A program made the position numbers and the translations under genes. This document shows, piece after piece, positions 9,250 to 18,275 of a stretch of 64,000 bases of DNA (its first letter is position 1; every line of letters starts with the position of its first letter). This DNA is from Shinella fusca (GTDB lineage Bacteria; Pseudomonadota; Alphaproteobacteria; Rhizobiales; Rhizobiaceae), in assembly GCF_014203155.1 (NCBI RefSeq), contig NZ_JACHIK010000003.1, positions 310,001-374,000 on the forward strand, read 5' to 3'. The notes beneath the pieces were generated by a model. The model did no database searches and was not told the origin of the DNA. It was given only the letters and a program-made list of their open reading frames with translations.

Positions 9250-10656
9250 ATGCAGGAATACGATCTCGTCGTCGTGGGCAGCGGCCCCGCAGGCCGCCGC
9301 GGCGCCATCCAGGCCGCCAAGCTCGGACGCAAGGTTCTCGTCATCGAACAGGGAAAGCGCGTCGGCGGGGTTTCGGTGCATACCGGCACGATTCCTTCCA
9401 AGACGCTGCGCGAGACGGCGCTCAATCTTTCCGGCTGGCGCGAGCGCGGCTTTTATGGCCGCGCCTATCGCGTGAAGCAGGAAATCAGCGCCGACGACCT
9501 GCGCCGCCGCCTGCTCATCACGCTCGACCATGAGGTGGAGGTGCTGGAGCACCAGTTCGCCCGCAATCGCGTGCAGCACATGCGCGGCAAGGCCTCGTTC
9601 GTGGCGCCCGAGACGCTGGAAATCGTCAAGGACGACGGCGAGACGATCCACGTCACCGCCAAGAGCATCCTGCTTGCCGTCGGCACGAAACCCTACCGTC
9701 CCGACAGCATTCCCTTCGACGGCGTCAGCGTGCTCGACAGCGACGAGTTGCTCGACATCAGGGAACTGCCGCGCTCGATGGCGGTCATCGGCGCCGGCGT
9801 CATCGGCATCGAATATGCGACGATCTTCTCGGCACTCGATACCCAGGTGACGGTCATCGACCCAAAGCCGACGATCCTCGATTTCATCGATCGCGAGATC
9901 GTCGAGGAATTCATCCATGACCTGCGCGACCGCAACATGAAGCTGATCCTCGGCCAGAAGGCCGAGAAGGTGGAGAAGCTGGAAAACGGCAAGTGCGAGA
10001 TCACGCTGGACAACGGCCGTCACGTCACCTGCGACATGGTGCTCTATGCCGCCGGCCGCGTCGGCGCAACGGACAGCCTCAACCTTGCCGCCGCGGGGCT
10101 TACGGCCGATTCGCGCGGCCGCCTCAGCGTCAATCCGGAGACCTTCCAGACCGAGGTGCCGCATATCTACGCCGCCGGTGACGTCGTCGGCTTCCCCTCG
10201 CTCGCCTCGACCTCCATGGAACAGGGCCGCATCGCCGCACGCGTCGCCGTCGGGGCGATTGCCAAGGAGCCGCCGAAATACTTCCCCTACGGCATCTATG
10301 CCGTGCCGGAAATCTCCACCTGCGGCCTCACCGAGGAAGAGGTCAGGGAGCGCGGCATCCCCTACGAATGCGGCATGGCGCGCTTCCGCGAGACCTCGCG
10401 CGGCCACATCATGGGCCTCAATTCCGGTCTCCTGAAGATGATCTTCTCGCTGAAGACCCGGCGCCTCCTCGGCGTGCACATCGTCGGCGAAGGCGCGACC
10501 GAGCTCGTCCACATCGGCCAGGCCGTCCTCAACCTCAAGGGCACCGTCGAGTATTTCGTGGAGAACACGTTCAACTACCCGACCCTTGCCGAAGCCTACA
10601 AGATCGCCGGCCTCGACGCCTGGAACCGCATGGGCGACCTGTCGCAGGCCGGGTGA
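9250..10656 (+). CDS. sthA: Soluble pyridine nucleotide transhydrogenase (Si-specific NAD(P)+ transhydrogenase)
   Basis: An FAD flavoprotein that moves reducing equivalents between NADPH and NAD+ in the cytosol. The 468-residue frame from ATG 9250 starts with the FAD dinucleotide fold (LVVVGSGPAGRRGA), has a second NAD fold (MAVIGAGVIGIEYATIF) and the family C-terminal dimer domain. The position of the redox disulfide in related lipoamide dehydrogenases is replaced by TGTIPSKT (45-52), which lacks both cysteines and identifies SthA. Earlier in-frame ATGs exist at 9157 and 9208, but 9250 gives the standard N-terminus and has GAGG a few bases upstream. No clear partner genes are linked. Confidence 0.93.
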   Translation: MQEYDLVVVGSGPAGRRGAIQAAKLGRKVLVIEQGKRVGGVSVHTGTIPSKTLRETALNLSGWRERGFYGRAYRVKQEISADDLRRRLLITLDHEVEVLEHQFARNRVQHMRGKASFVAPETLEIVKDDGETIHVTAKSILLAVGTKPYRPDSIPFDGVSVLDSDELLDIRELPRSMAVIGAGVIGIEYATIFSALDTQVTVIDPKPTILDFIDREIVEEFIHDLRDRNMKLILGQKAEKVEKLENGKCEITLDNGRHVTCDMVLYAAGRVGATDSLNLAAAGLTADSRGRLSVNPETFQTEVPHIYAAGDVVGFPSLASTSMEQGRIAARVAVGAIAKEPPKYFPYGIYAVPEISTCGLTEEEVRERGIPYECGMARFRETSRGHIMGLNSGLLKMIFSLKTRRLLGVHIVGEGATELVHIGQAVLNLKGTVEYFVENTFNYPTLAEAYKIAGLDAWNRMGDLSQAG

Positions 10657-10686
10657 CCCCGAAGCGGGCGGCGTGCCGCGGGGCGT

Positions 10687-10840
10687 GGATCCTCGGGTCA
10701 AGCCCGAGATGACGGAGAGGAGGAGAAGCCTCCCACTCCTTGAAGGCGCGGCATGCGGAAAGCCCGCTTTTATCGTAACACCTCTCTCCCGTCACCTCTC
10801 TCCCGGCGTCATCCTCGGGCCTGACCCGAGGATCCACGCC
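10687..10840. repeat. Rhizobial palindromic intergenic repeat, copy 2 (long-spacer form)
   Basis: The left arm (10687-10714, GGATCCTCGGGTCAAGCCCG) and right arm (10807-10837) are inverted copies of the element also seen at 1275-1350 and 23686-23776. Here the arms are separated by about 90 bp of pyrimidine-rich DNA instead of 15-30 bp. It fills the convergent sthA-tig gap. The left arm lacks a few bases of the core (CCCGAGATGACGG), so this copy is slightly degenerate. Confidence 0.75.
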
Positions 10841-10863
10841 ACAACCTCTGCAACGATGCACCA

Positions 10864-10895
10864 AACAAAAAGGCCGCCCGAGGGGTGGCCTTTCC
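10864..10895 (-). terminator. Rho-independent terminator of tig
   Basis: Stem AAAGGCC/GGCCTTT with an 11-base loop; on the minus strand the stem runs into TTTTTG. It lies 23 bp past the tig stop codon (10918), as expected for an intrinsic terminator. Confidence 0.8.
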
Positions 10896-10917
10896 GTTTT
10901 GCAATCAATTGCACAAT

Positions 10918-12393
10918 TTACTCGGCGTCGCCTTCGGCGGCCTTCTTCTTGGCCGGGGCCTTCTTCTTCGGAGCGGCTTCCTCGCCTTCGGCGGCTTCGG
11001 CCTTGGCGGCAGACTTCTTCTTCGGGGCGGCCTTCTTGGTTTCCTTTTCGGAACCCTCTTCGTCGTCCGCCATCAGCTCTTCCTTGGAAACGGTCTTGTC
11101 CGTCACCTTGATCTCGCCGAGCAGGTGATCGACGACCTTCTCCTCGAAGATCGGCGCGCGCAGCGAAGCGGCGGCGCCCGGGGTCTTCTGGAAGTATTCG
11201 AGGATCTGCTTTTCCTGGCCCGGGAACTGGCGGAGCTGCTGGTAGAGCGACTGCTGCATTTCCTCGTCGGTCACCTGGACGCCGGCCTTCTCGCCGATTT
11301 CCGAGAGGACGAGGCCGAGGCGGACGCGGCGTTCGGCGAGCTTGCGGTATTCCTCGCGAGCGGCTTCTTCCGTCGTATCCTCGTCGGCGAAGGTCTTACC
11401 GGACTGGGCGAGGTCCGTGTTGATCTGGCGCCAGATGTTTTCGAATTCGGCATCGACCAGGCGTTCCGGCGTGTCGAACTTGTACATCTCGTCGAGCTGG
11501 TCGAGGATCTGGCGCTTGACCTTCTGGCGGGTGACCGAGCCGTACTGGCTTTCGATCTGGCCGCGGACGATCTCGCGCAGCTTGTCGGCCGATTCGAGGC
11601 CGAGCTTGGAAGCGAGGTCGTCGTTGATCTCGACGGCGGCGGGAGCGGCGACTTCCTTGACGTTGATGTCGAAGGTGGCTTCCTTGCCGGCAAGGTTCTC
11701 GGCCGGGTAATCGGCCGGGAAGGTGACGGTGATGACCTTCTCGTCGCCGGCCTTCAGGCCGACGAGCTGTTCCTCGAAGCCCGGGATGAAGCGGTTGGAA
11801 CCGAGAACGAGTTCCGCGTCCTCGTCCTTGCCGCCGTCGAAGGCGACGCCGTCGACCTTGCCGAGATAGTCGATGGTGACGCGGTCGCCGTCGGCGGCCT
11901 TGCCCTTCTTCGTCTCGTAGGAACGGGCGCTCTCGGCGATCTTGAGGATCTGCTCGTCAACTTCCTTCGGATCGATCTCGACGACTTCGCGCGTGACGGC
12001 GATGCCGGAATTGTCCTTGAGGTCGATGGCGGGGATCACTTCGTAGGAGAGCGTGAACTCGAAGTCGGCTTCACCGGCAAGGATCTTCTCCGCCTCGGCC
12101 TGGTCCTCGGTCATCGCGATTTCCGGCTGCGTTGCGGACTTCTCGCCGCGCTCGGAGAGAATCGCGGACGGACGGTCGCGGACGATCTCGTTGACGAGCT
12201 CGGCCATGACGGACTTGCCGTACATCTTCTTCAGATGCGCGAAGGGCACCTTGCCGGGACGGAAGCCGTTGATGCGGACACGGCCCTTCACGTCCTCAAG
12301 ACGCTCGTTCATCTGAGCTTCCATGTCCTTGGCCGGGATGACGACCTTGATTTCGCGCTTCAGCCCTTCAGCGAGCGTTTCGATAACCTGCAT
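10918..12393 (-). CDS. tig: Trigger factor (ribosome-associated chaperone, peptidyl-prolyl isomerase)
   Basis: Binds the ribosome exit tunnel and nascent chains. The 491-residue protein carries the ribosome-docking signature [18 protein letters not shown] near residue 44, a central FKBP-like PPIase domain ([21 protein letters not shown]) and a helical C-terminal substrate arm. The last 45 or so residues are an Ala/Lys/Glu-rich low-complexity tail, longer than in E. coli but common in rhizobia. The start at [10 protein letters not shown] is the family norm; an ATG two codons upstream is possible. tRNA-Leu lies 180 bp upstream on the same strand. Confidence 0.96.
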   Translation of the reverse strand: MQVIETLAEGLKREIKVVIPAKDMEAQMNERLEDVKGRVRINGFRPGKVPFAHLKKMYGKSVMAELVNEIVRDRPSAILSERGEKSATQPEIAMTEDQAEAEKILAGEADFEFTLSYEVIPAIDLKDNSGIAVTREVVEIDPKEVDEQILKIAESARSYETKKGKAADGDRVTIDYLGKVDGVAFDGGKDEDAELVLGSNRFIPGFEEQLVGLKAGDEKVITVTFPADYPAENLAGKEATFDINVKEVAAPAAVEINDDLASKLGLESADKLREIVRGQIESQYGSVTRQKVKRQILDQLDEMYKFDTPERLVDAEFENIWRQINTDLAQSGKTFADEDTTEEAAREEYRKLAERRVRLGLVLSEIGEKAGVQVTDEEMQQSLYQQLRQFPGQEKQILEYFQKTPGAAASLRAPIFEEKVVDHLLGEIKVTDKTVSKEELMADDEEGSEKETKKAAPKKKSAAKAEAAEGEEAAPKKKAPAKKKAAEGDAE

Positions 12394-12572
12394 GTTCAAA
12401 CCTTCATTTCGAGTTGGCGGTGCTCAAACCGGCCTGCCGGTTATGGCGAGCACCCCGCCGGTCCATTTGCCGGCAGTGGCTTTACTGAATTCGGTGGCCT
12501 TTTGGCAAGCAAAATGGCGCTATGCGATATACCACACCCCGCGGAAACCTCCATTTCCGCGTTCGGTGGCTC

Positions 12573-12657
<85 letters not shown>

Positions 12658-12793
12658 GTCTCAGAAACCGCTTTGCCACGGGCGACAAGGCCGCTCCCAT
12701 GGCGCCTTCCGAGCGCGGCGTCTCTATATCATCCGTTTTCGGCGGATCAAAGGAAAAATGCGGCAAAACCGCCGTTTTCCCGGCCCTTTCCGG

Positions 12794-13384
12794 TCAATAG
12801 AGCGGCTCGTCGTAGACGGGTTTGCCGTCGAGGATCAGCCGGGCGATCTGCGCGGTGCCGTTTCGCCCGACGCGCGCCTCGACCTCGAGCTCTTCGGCAT
12901 TGCGTGCGCTCTCCAGCGCCCTGCCCTCGCCCTCCGGCACATAGTAGCGCTCGATGCCGTATTCGACGAAAAGCGTATCGGGCACGCCGCCGTCGGGCCC
13001 GGCGTAATAATCGAAGGGCAGCGAATGCACGACGACGCTGCCCTCCTCGGCCGGCAGATCGCCGAAGCTTGCCTGCGTGGCCGTCCAGAGCCCCGCCGCG
13101 TCGGGCCTGAGGCGCACGGCAAGGCGCGGGCGCGTGCCGGCGGCGGGCGGCTCTCCCGTGACGATCGCCTTCGGGATCGTCGAGACCGGATAGGACAGGG
13201 TCACGTAGTCGCCGCGCAGCAGGTCACGCGGGTCGACCGGCAGCGTCTTCAGCCGGATGGCGGCGCCGCTGCGCAGGATCGAGGCGCGGCTTTCCACCAT
13301 GTAGCCGATGACGCCGGTCTGCAGCGCGGCGACGAGGATGGCGGCAACGAGCGGCGGAAGGCGGAAGGAACGGAACGTCGTCAT
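12794..13384 (-). CDS. GDYXXLXY-domain membrane-anchored protein
   Basis: A 196-residue protein with one N-terminal membrane segment (LPPLVAAILVAALQTGVIGYMV) and a periplasmic domain holding LLRGDYVTLSY, which matches the G-D-Y-x-x-L-x-Y motif that names the family. It lies 3 bp downstream of the DUF2157 membrane protein, a partnership that is widespread in Proteobacteria. The pair probably forms one envelope complex, but no biochemical function is known. Confidence 0.85.
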   Translation of the reverse strand: MTTFRSFRLPPLVAAILVAALQTGVIGYMVESRASILRSGAAIRLKTLPVDPRDLLRGDYVTLSYPVSTIPKAIVTGEPPAAGTRPRLAVRLRPDAAGLWTATQASFGDLPAEEGSVVVHSLPFDYYAGPDGGVPDTLFVEYGIERYYVPEGEGRALESARNAEELEVEARVGRNGTAQIARLILDGKPVYDEPLY

Positions 13385-13387
13385 GGC

Positions 13388-14491
13388 TCAGGCCTCCGCG
13401 CCGGTCGCGTTTCGGGAAAAGCGACGCTCCAGCGCGATCACCGCCCAGGCGATCATCGCGACGACGAGCCCCGCCACGAGGAAGAAGCCGGAGGTGCCGA
13501 TGATCGAGCCGATCGTCTCGGAGGCGAGATAGAGCGTCTCGACGGCGAAGGTGGCATAGCCGAGATAGCGCACCGCGCCGTTGTCCCTGCCCGAAAGCGC
13601 GATGCCGGCAATGGCCGAGACGAGCGTGACGACGCCGAGGAACAGCCGGTCCGCCATGCCGCCGAATTCATCGTGCAGGGCGAGAAGCCCGAGCAGCAGG
13701 ACGAGATAGGAATAGAAGGCGGGCGCCTCGCCGGCGCTGCGGGCGATTGCGGAAAGCGGGGATTGCGGCACGGCGACGGCAAGATAGACGATGCCGCCGA
13801 GCGCCGTGAGGGCCATCGCCATTTCCCGCGTCTCGTGCTCGCCGTAGAGGAAGGCGAGCCAGGCGACGAGCAGCAGGTAGGCCAGATGCCGGACGCGATC
13901 CGCGCCGGTATAGCGCACGAGCAGGATGACGATGACCGCCATCAGCGGCATCAGCCAGAAGAGGATCGTGGTGTCGGCGTCGAAGGACTGCATCCAGTCC
14001 ACGCCCGAGACGGCGAAGGCAAGGAAGCCCGCGATGGCCGTCACCGCACCCGAGCGGAAGAGCGCGGCGGCAACGACCGCGCCGGCGAACCAGACGAGCA
14101 TCGCCTGGAAGGTATCGCCGGAGAGATGGTACATCTGCCCGACGAGCGCGATGGCGCCGCCGAAGGCGAGCGTGCCGACCACGAGGACGGCCGCCGCCAG
14201 CCGCTCCGCCCCGCGCAGGATGAGGGCGCCGCCGGCAAGATAGGCGCCCCAGATCAGCCCGACGATGCCGACGAGCCGGGCAAGCCGCGGAATGGCCTCC
14301 CAGTTCGCGGCGATGAGCAGGAGGAGCGCGGCGGACAGCAGCAGCGCGGCGATCATCATCAGCGCGCGTCCGAGGCTGAAGGCGCTTTCGCGGGAATCGT
14401 ATTCCTGGAGCAGACGGCCGGCCGTCGGCGCGTCGATCAGGCCAGCGGCCGTCCAGCGTTTGAGGTCGCGTTCCAGCCTGCCTCTGTACAT
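13388..14491 (-). CDS. DUF2157 multi-pass membrane protein
   Basis: A 367-residue inner-membrane protein. The N-terminal 40 residues form a soluble helical region (LERDLKRWTAAGLIDAPTAGRLLQEY) typical of DUF2157, followed by roughly ten hydrophobic segments starting with ALMMIAALLLSAALLLLIAA. It is co-transcribed with the GDYXXLXY protein downstream (3-bp gap). Function unknown; the constant pairing suggests a shared envelope role. Confidence 0.85.
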   Translation of the reverse strand: MYRGRLERDLKRWTAAGLIDAPTAGRLLQEYDSRESAFSLGRALMMIAALLLSAALLLLIAANWEAIPRLARLVGIVGLIWGAYLAGGALILRGAERLAAAVLVVGTLAFGGAIALVGQMYHLSGDTFQAMLVWFAGAVVAAALFRSGAVTAIAGFLAFAVSGVDWMQSFDADTTILFWLMPLMAVIVILLVRYTGADRVRHLAYLLLVAWLAFLYGEHETREMAMALTALGGIVYLAVAVPQSPLSAIARSAGEAPAFYSYLVLLLGLLALHDEFGGMADRLFLGVVTLVSAIAGIALSGRDNGAVRYLGYATFAVETLYLASETIGSIIGTSGFFLVAGLVVAMIAWAVIALERRFSRNATGAEA

Positions 14492-14611
14492 GCGTTTGCG
14501 CTCCTTCCGGCTGCCTCTCCTGCGGGAACGATATAGGCTCGCCGGAAATTCGCAATCGATCCCGGAAAACGGCGGCGGCTGCCACGGGCAGGATTAACGA
14601 AGGATAAAGAA

Positions 14612-14776
14612 ATGCCTGATAGATTTCAGGAACAGGGTCATCCGGTTTCGGACATGCAGCGGGCGCATATCATCCATGCCCATATTGCAGTGCACAAAAT
14701 CGACGACCGCAGCTATAGTGCTTTCATCGGATCGGAAATGATCCGGCCCCGGAAATCGAGGCGCCGCGTAACGTAA
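14612..14776 (+). CDS. Possible small protein, 54 residues, unknown
   Basis: ATG 14612 is preceded by GAAGGA at proper spacing and opens a 54-codon frame ending at TAA 14776. The product is basic at the C-terminus (RPRKSRRRVT), histidine-rich in the middle (HIIHAHIAVH), with no signal peptide or known domain. It is not antisense to a known gene and lies just before the sRNA pair. It may be a real gene or merely an open leader; confidence is limited by length. Confidence 0.4.
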   Translation: MPDRFQEQGHPVSDMQRAHIIHAHIAVHKIDDRSYSAFIGSEMIRPRKSRRRVT

Positions 14777-14838
14777 GGCGACAGAGGAACGGGAGGGCGG
14801 ACTGGTCGAACGCCCGGCATGATGCCGAAAGACCCGAT

Positions 14839-14989
14839 GCCCCGGAAACGGGGCTCGACAGAAATTCGGAGCGGCGCACTCCTCCTCCCAGCGCTTCTCC
14901 GATCCGATTGGCAACCCTCCTCCTCCCAGTTGCCAATCATCCTTAATGACGCCCGCCGGACCTCCTCCCCCGGCGGGCGTTATTGTTTG
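14839..14989 (+). ncRNA. Anti-Shine-Dalgarno sRNA, alpha-r14/suhB-like, copy A
   Basis: Three consecutive hairpins each present a CCTCCTCCC-type loop: 14866-14902 (stem TCGGAG-x-GCGC/GCGC-x-CTCCGA), 14906-14938 (stem GATTGGCAAC/GTTGCCAATC, fully paired) and 14951-14978 (stem GCCCGCCGG/CCGGCGGGC), the last followed by GTTATTGTTT as an intrinsic terminator. The loops are complementary to the 16S-binding Shine-Dalgarno sequence. This architecture is that of the alphaproteobacterial alpha-r14 (suhB motif, NfeR1) sRNAs. Copy A has an additional GAAA-capped hairpin (14839-14854) just upstream and no clear -10 box at the spacing seen in copy B. The exact 5' end is inferred. Confidence 0.75.
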
Positions 14990-15126
14990 CGCCGGGCGCA
15001 TGGCGATGCGCCGCAATCGGCGGTTTCATCCTTAAAATCACCGTCCCCAGCTCAGGATTTGCGCATTCCCCGGAGCGCGTCTTTCACTCCATGCGCATCG
15101 CGCATGGGTGCCATTCCGAGTGGGCG

Positions 15127-15155
15127 CTTCAAGCGCGGGCGGGGCCGGCCTATAT
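15127..15155 (+). promoter_or_regulatory. Sigma-70-type promoter of sRNA copy B
   Basis: CTTCAA (15127-15132), a 17-bp spacer and CTATAT (15150-15155) fit the rhizobial housekeeping consensus CTTGAC-N17-CTATAT with two mismatches in the -35 box. The expected start, 6-7 bases downstream, falls just before the first sRNA hairpin. Confidence 0.65.
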
Positions 15156-15161
15156 GAAAGC

Positions 15162-15288
15162 CATCGGTCGGGCGACGATCTCCTCCTCCCAACGTCCCCG
15201 ACAGGATTGGCGGCCCCTCCTCCTCCCAGGCTGCCGATCGACATCAGCAAAGCCCGCCGGACCTCCTCCCCCGGCGGGCTTTGTTTTT
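15162..15288 (+). ncRNA. Anti-Shine-Dalgarno sRNA, alpha-r14/suhB-like, copy B
   Basis: About 127 nt with the same three-hairpin plan as copy A: hairpin 1 at 15167-15202 (GTCGGG-x-ACG/CGT-x-CCCGAC), hairpin 2 at about 15207-15237 (TTGGC-x-GGCC/GGC-x-GCCGA) and a terminator hairpin at 15252-15279 whose 28 bases are identical to copy A, followed by TTTGTTTTT. Each loop exposes CCTCCTCCC. A good promoter lies upstream. Members of this family in Sinorhizobium act through Hfq or loop pairing to ribosome-binding sites of transport mRNAs; targets here are unknown. Confidence 0.8.
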
Positions 15289-15519
15289 GCGCCGCACCTA
15301 AAGCCTTCGTGCATAGCGCGTTTACCTTTGTGGCCGCGCGCACGGTTTTTCGCCAGAATTTCGCCGAAATTTTTACTTGACATGCGTAAATCGCATAGGT
15401 GCCGTGCCATTCCAGCGCTGTTCTTTTTCGCGGCGCAAACCTATATTCGGCTCATCAGATTGGGGCGGCGCCAAGGACGAGCGGCCGCCCGGAACGAAGC
15501 CCAAGAAAGGGGTATAGAC

Positions 15520-15663
15520 ATGAACCTGGCACGCTCTTTCAACAACTGGCGCAAGTACCGTCAGACCGTCAGCGAACTCGGCCGCATGACCGACCGTGAG
15601 CTGCGCGACCTCGGCATCGGCCGCAGCGACATCCCGTTCATCGCCCGCAAGGCTGCACAGTAA
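15520..15663 (+). CDS. DUF1127 micro-protein, copy 1
   Basis: A 47-residue arginine-rich protein (MNLARSFNNWRKYRQTVSEL then GRMTDRELRDLGIGRSDI) that is a textbook DUF1127 domain. Small DUF1127 proteins of Agrobacterium and relatives influence phosphate and carbon metabolism and act in RNA turnover, but most are uncharacterised. A -10-like CTATAT at 15441-15446 may start its mRNA. AAAGGGG gives a good ribosome site. A second DUF1127 gene lies 333 bp downstream on the same strand. Confidence 0.9.
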   Translation: MNLARSFNNWRKYRQTVSELGRMTDRELRDLGIGRSDIPFIARKAAQ

Positions 15664-15693
15664 GCCGAACGGTCCCCCGGGATTCTTTTCAAA

Positions 15694-15726
15694 CGCCCTC
15701 CGGTGCAAACCGGAGGGCGTTTTCGT
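15694..15726 (+). terminator. Intrinsic terminator after DUF1127 copy 1
   Basis: A 10-bp perfect stem CGCCCTCCGG/CCGGAGGGCG followed by TTTTCGTTT. Beyond it, 15727-15990 contains no convincing gene; it holds the leader and promoter region of the second DUF1127 gene. Confidence 0.85.
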
Positions 15727-15996
15727 TTGCGGTCTTTTTGCGCCGCACAATGTCGCAGGCGAGCATTTGCGACACCTCATCCTTCAGGCTGACTTTCAGG
15801 TATCTGGCTGAAATAAAGGCATTTTCTCCGATATCGCCTTTCCGAACGGCACCTGCCGCTTTCCTGCGCGGCTTATTGCACAAATGCATAGCAGGTGCAT
15901 TTTCTTTGCACTGCACATTGACAGAGGCTGCGCGTATATAGGCGTCACGAGCCGGTGGGACAGACCCTCCGGCCAACACCTTCGAGGAGCAGAATC

Positions 15997-16140
15997 ATGA
16001 ACCCGATCCGCATCGCAAAGAACTGGATTTCCTACCGCCGCACCCTGAACGAACTCGGCAACCTGTCGAACCACACGCTCTCGGACATCGGCCTGACCCG
16101 CTACGACATCCGAGACATCGCTTCCCGTTCCTTCCGCTAA
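15997..16140 (+). CDS. DUF1127 micro-protein, copy 2
   Basis: Another 47-residue DUF1127 protein (MNPIRIAKNWISYRRTLNEL then GNLSNHTLSDIGLTRYDI). It has the same length as copy 1 and aligns without gaps, so the pair is probably an old tandem duplication. GAGGAG precedes the ATG at good spacing. The ATG-proximal leader contains an AT-rich GTATATAG that may be the -10 region. Confidence 0.9.
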   Translation: MNPIRIAKNWISYRRTLNELGNLSNHTLSDIGLTRYDIRDIASRSFR

Positions 16141-16194
16141 GACATAGCCGGTTTCCGCCGCTGCGGCCGGAAACGGCCTGCGCGAGGAACGATC

Positions 16195-16220
16195 AAACGG
16201 CACCACACGGTGCCGTTTTT
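16195..16220 (+). terminator. Intrinsic terminator after DUF1127 copy 2
   Basis: Stem AAACGGCACC/GGTGCCGTTT with a 4-base loop and a following TTT. It closes the transcript before trmFO. Confidence 0.85.
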
Positions 16221-16296
16221 GATTCCGGGGGCATGAGGCCCCCTTTCCATTGCTTTTCCTTGGAATTGCGCCGTTGCCCATGGTAACGAACCGCCC

Positions 16297-17706
16297 ATGA
16301 CCAAGACCTCTTCCCTTCCCCCCATCCATGTCATCGGCGGCGGCCTTGCCGGCTCGGAAGCCGCCTGGCAGATCGCCGAAAGCGGCATCCCCGTCATCCT
16401 GCACGAAATGCGCGGCGTGCGCGGCACGGATGCGCACAAGACGGACGGCCTTGCCGAGCTCGTCTGCTCCAATTCCTTCCGCTCGGACGATGCGACCAGC
16501 AACGCCGTCGGCGTTCTGCATGCCGAAATGCGGCTTGCCGGCTCGCTGATCATGCGGTCGGCCGATGCCAACCAGGTGCCGGCCGGCGGCGCGCTTGCCG
16601 TCGACCGCGAGGGGTTTTCCGCCGCCGTCACGGCCGCGCTCGAGGGCCATCCGCTGATCACCATTACCCGCGAGGAAGTGACCGGCCTGCCGCCGGAGGA
16701 CTGGGACCAGGCGATCATCGCCACCGGCCCGCTCACCGCCCCTTCGCTCGCCGAGGCGATCCAGGCGCGCACCGGCGCCGATTCGCTCGCCTTCTTCGAC
16801 GCCATCGCGCCCATCGTGCACACGGCGAGCATCGACATGGATATCTGCTGGTTCCAGTCGCGCTACGACAAGGTCGGCCCCGGCGGCACGGGCAAGGACT
16901 ATATCAACTGCCCGATGGACGAAGCGCAGTACAACGCCTTCATCGACGCGCTGGTCGCCGGCGACACGACCGGCTTCAAGGAATGGGAAGGCACGCCCTA
17001 TTTCGACGGCTGCCTGCCCATCGAGGTGATGGCCGAGCGCGGCCGCGAGACACTGCGCCACGGCCCCATGAAGCCGATGGGCCTCACCAATGCGCACAAT
17101 CCGTCCGTGAAGCCCTATGCCGTCGTGCAGCTGCGCCAGGACAATGCGCTCGGCACGCTCTACAACATGGTCGGTTTCCAGACGAAGCTGAAATACGGCG
17201 CGCAGGCGGAGATCTTCCGGCTCATTCCGGGCCTCGAGAACGCGGAATTCGCCCGCCTCGGCGGCCTCCACCGCAACACCTACATCAACTCGCCGACGCT
17301 GCTCGACGGATCGCTGGCGCTGAAGGGCCGGCCGGGCCTCAGGTTCGCCGGGCAGATCACCGGCTGCGAGGGCTATGTGGAAAGCGCCAGCATCGGCCTT
17401 CTCGCCGGCCGGTTCGCCGCCACCGAGCGCCGCGGCGAGACGCCGTCCCTGCCGCCCGAGACGACGGCCTTCGGCGCGCTTCTCGGCCATATCACCGGCG
17501 GGCACATCGTCTCCGACGACGAGCCGGGCAAGCGCTCCTTCCAGCCGATGAACGTCAATTTCGGCCTCTTCCCGCCGCTGGAGCCCGGCACGATCACGAA
17601 GCCGGAAGGCATGAAGCGCTTCCGCGGCAAGGACAAGGCACTCGCCAAGAAGCAGGCGACCGCCGCCCGCGCACTGGAAGATTGCGCCCGCTGGCTCGGG
17701 CTCTGA
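16297..17706 (+). CDS. trmFO: Methylenetetrahydrofolate--tRNA-(uracil-5-)-methyltransferase
   Basis: Folate- and FAD-dependent enzyme that makes 5-methyluridine at position 54 in tRNA T-loops. The 469-residue protein begins with the FAD-binding [19 protein letters not shown] and has the family motifs [28 protein letters not shown] and [11 protein letters not shown]. Length is normal. Alphaproteobacteria typically use TrmFO in place of the SAM-dependent TrmA. It is convergent with the next gene, 3 bp apart. Confidence 0.96.
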   Translation: MTKTSSLPPIHVIGGGLAGSEAAWQIAESGIPVILHEMRGVRGTDAHKTDGLAELVCSNSFRSDDATSNAVGVLHAEMRLAGSLIMRSADANQVPAGGALAVDREGFSAAVTAALEGHPLITITREEVTGLPPEDWDQAIIATGPLTAPSLAEAIQARTGADSLAFFDAIAPIVHTASIDMDICWFQSRYDKVGPGGTGKDYINCPMDEAQYNAFIDALVAGDTTGFKEWEGTPYFDGCLPIEVMAERGRETLRHGPMKPMGLTNAHNPSVKPYAVVQLRQDNALGTLYNMVGFQTKLKYGAQAEIFRLIPGLENAEFARLGGLHRNTYINSPTLLDGSLALKGRPGLRFAGQITGCEGYVESASIGLLAGRFAATERRGETPSLPPETTAFGALLGHITGGHIVSDDEPGKRSFQPMNVNFGLFPPLEPGTITKPEGMKRFRGKDKALAKKQATAARALEDCARWLGL

Positions 17707-17709
17707 GCC

Positions 17710-18162
17710 TCAGGTCGGCTGGCCGAGAGCCTTGCCGCCGAGGCCAGCCACGGTCGGCATGAAGCTGCCGAGCAGCCAGAGCGAGACTTCGGCGGCCTGC
17801 CGCTCGTCGCGGAACTCGAAGGTGCCCCCCTCGAAGGAGGCATCGGGGAACTGGACGGAAAGGCGCCGCGGGCCGGCGCTTCCGACCCGTACCGCGCCCG
17901 GCTCGATCAGGTGGCAGGTATAGTGATGGCCGTGCGCATTCATGCAGCCGGCCTTGCCGTCGTGCAGGCGCAGGAAGACCGTGCGCCCGTCCGCCGTGGA
18001 GATGATCTCGCGGATCGCTTCGCCGGGAAACGCCCGGCCGAATTCCAGGATGGCAAGGCCCGCGTCCTCGCCCATCCTTTCCGGCTCGTCGTCGCGGCGG
18101 AACCGCTGACGGAAGATGAGACCCGCCAGGAACAGGCAGACGATGGTGATGGTCCAGAGCAT
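17710..18162 (-). CDS. Conserved hypothetical membrane-anchored protein
   Basis: A 150-residue protein starting at ATG 18162 with GGAGG just upstream. One N-terminal membrane helix (MLWTITIVCLFLAGLIF) precedes a soluble domain of beta-rich character (AILEFGRAFPGEAIREII, VFLRLHDGKAGCMNAHGHHY, RRLSVQFPDASFEGGTFEF). No known domain is recognised. It is downstream of and parallel to the phytoene-synthase-like gene with a 113-bp gap. Confidence 0.7.
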   Translation of the reverse strand: MLWTITIVCLFLAGLIFRQRFRRDDEPERMGEDAGLAILEFGRAFPGEAIREIISTADGRTVFLRLHDGKAGCMNAHGHHYTCHLIEPGAVRVGSAGPRRLSVQFPDASFEGGTFEFRDERQAAEVSLWLLGSFMPTVAGLGGKALGQPT

Positions 18163-18275
18163 CGGCTCGACTCCTCCAGCAGAAACGTCCTGCCGCTGTA
18201 GCGGACAAGGCTTGCGCCAGTTTTGCGTCCTGTCCGTGAGGACGCGCGAAGGCGCCCGACGGTTCCCTTGCCCTT

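Noticed and set aside
14594-15016. 140-codon minus-strand frame over sRNA copy A
   Set aside because: Antisense to structured RNA with covarying stems; no ribosome site or domain.
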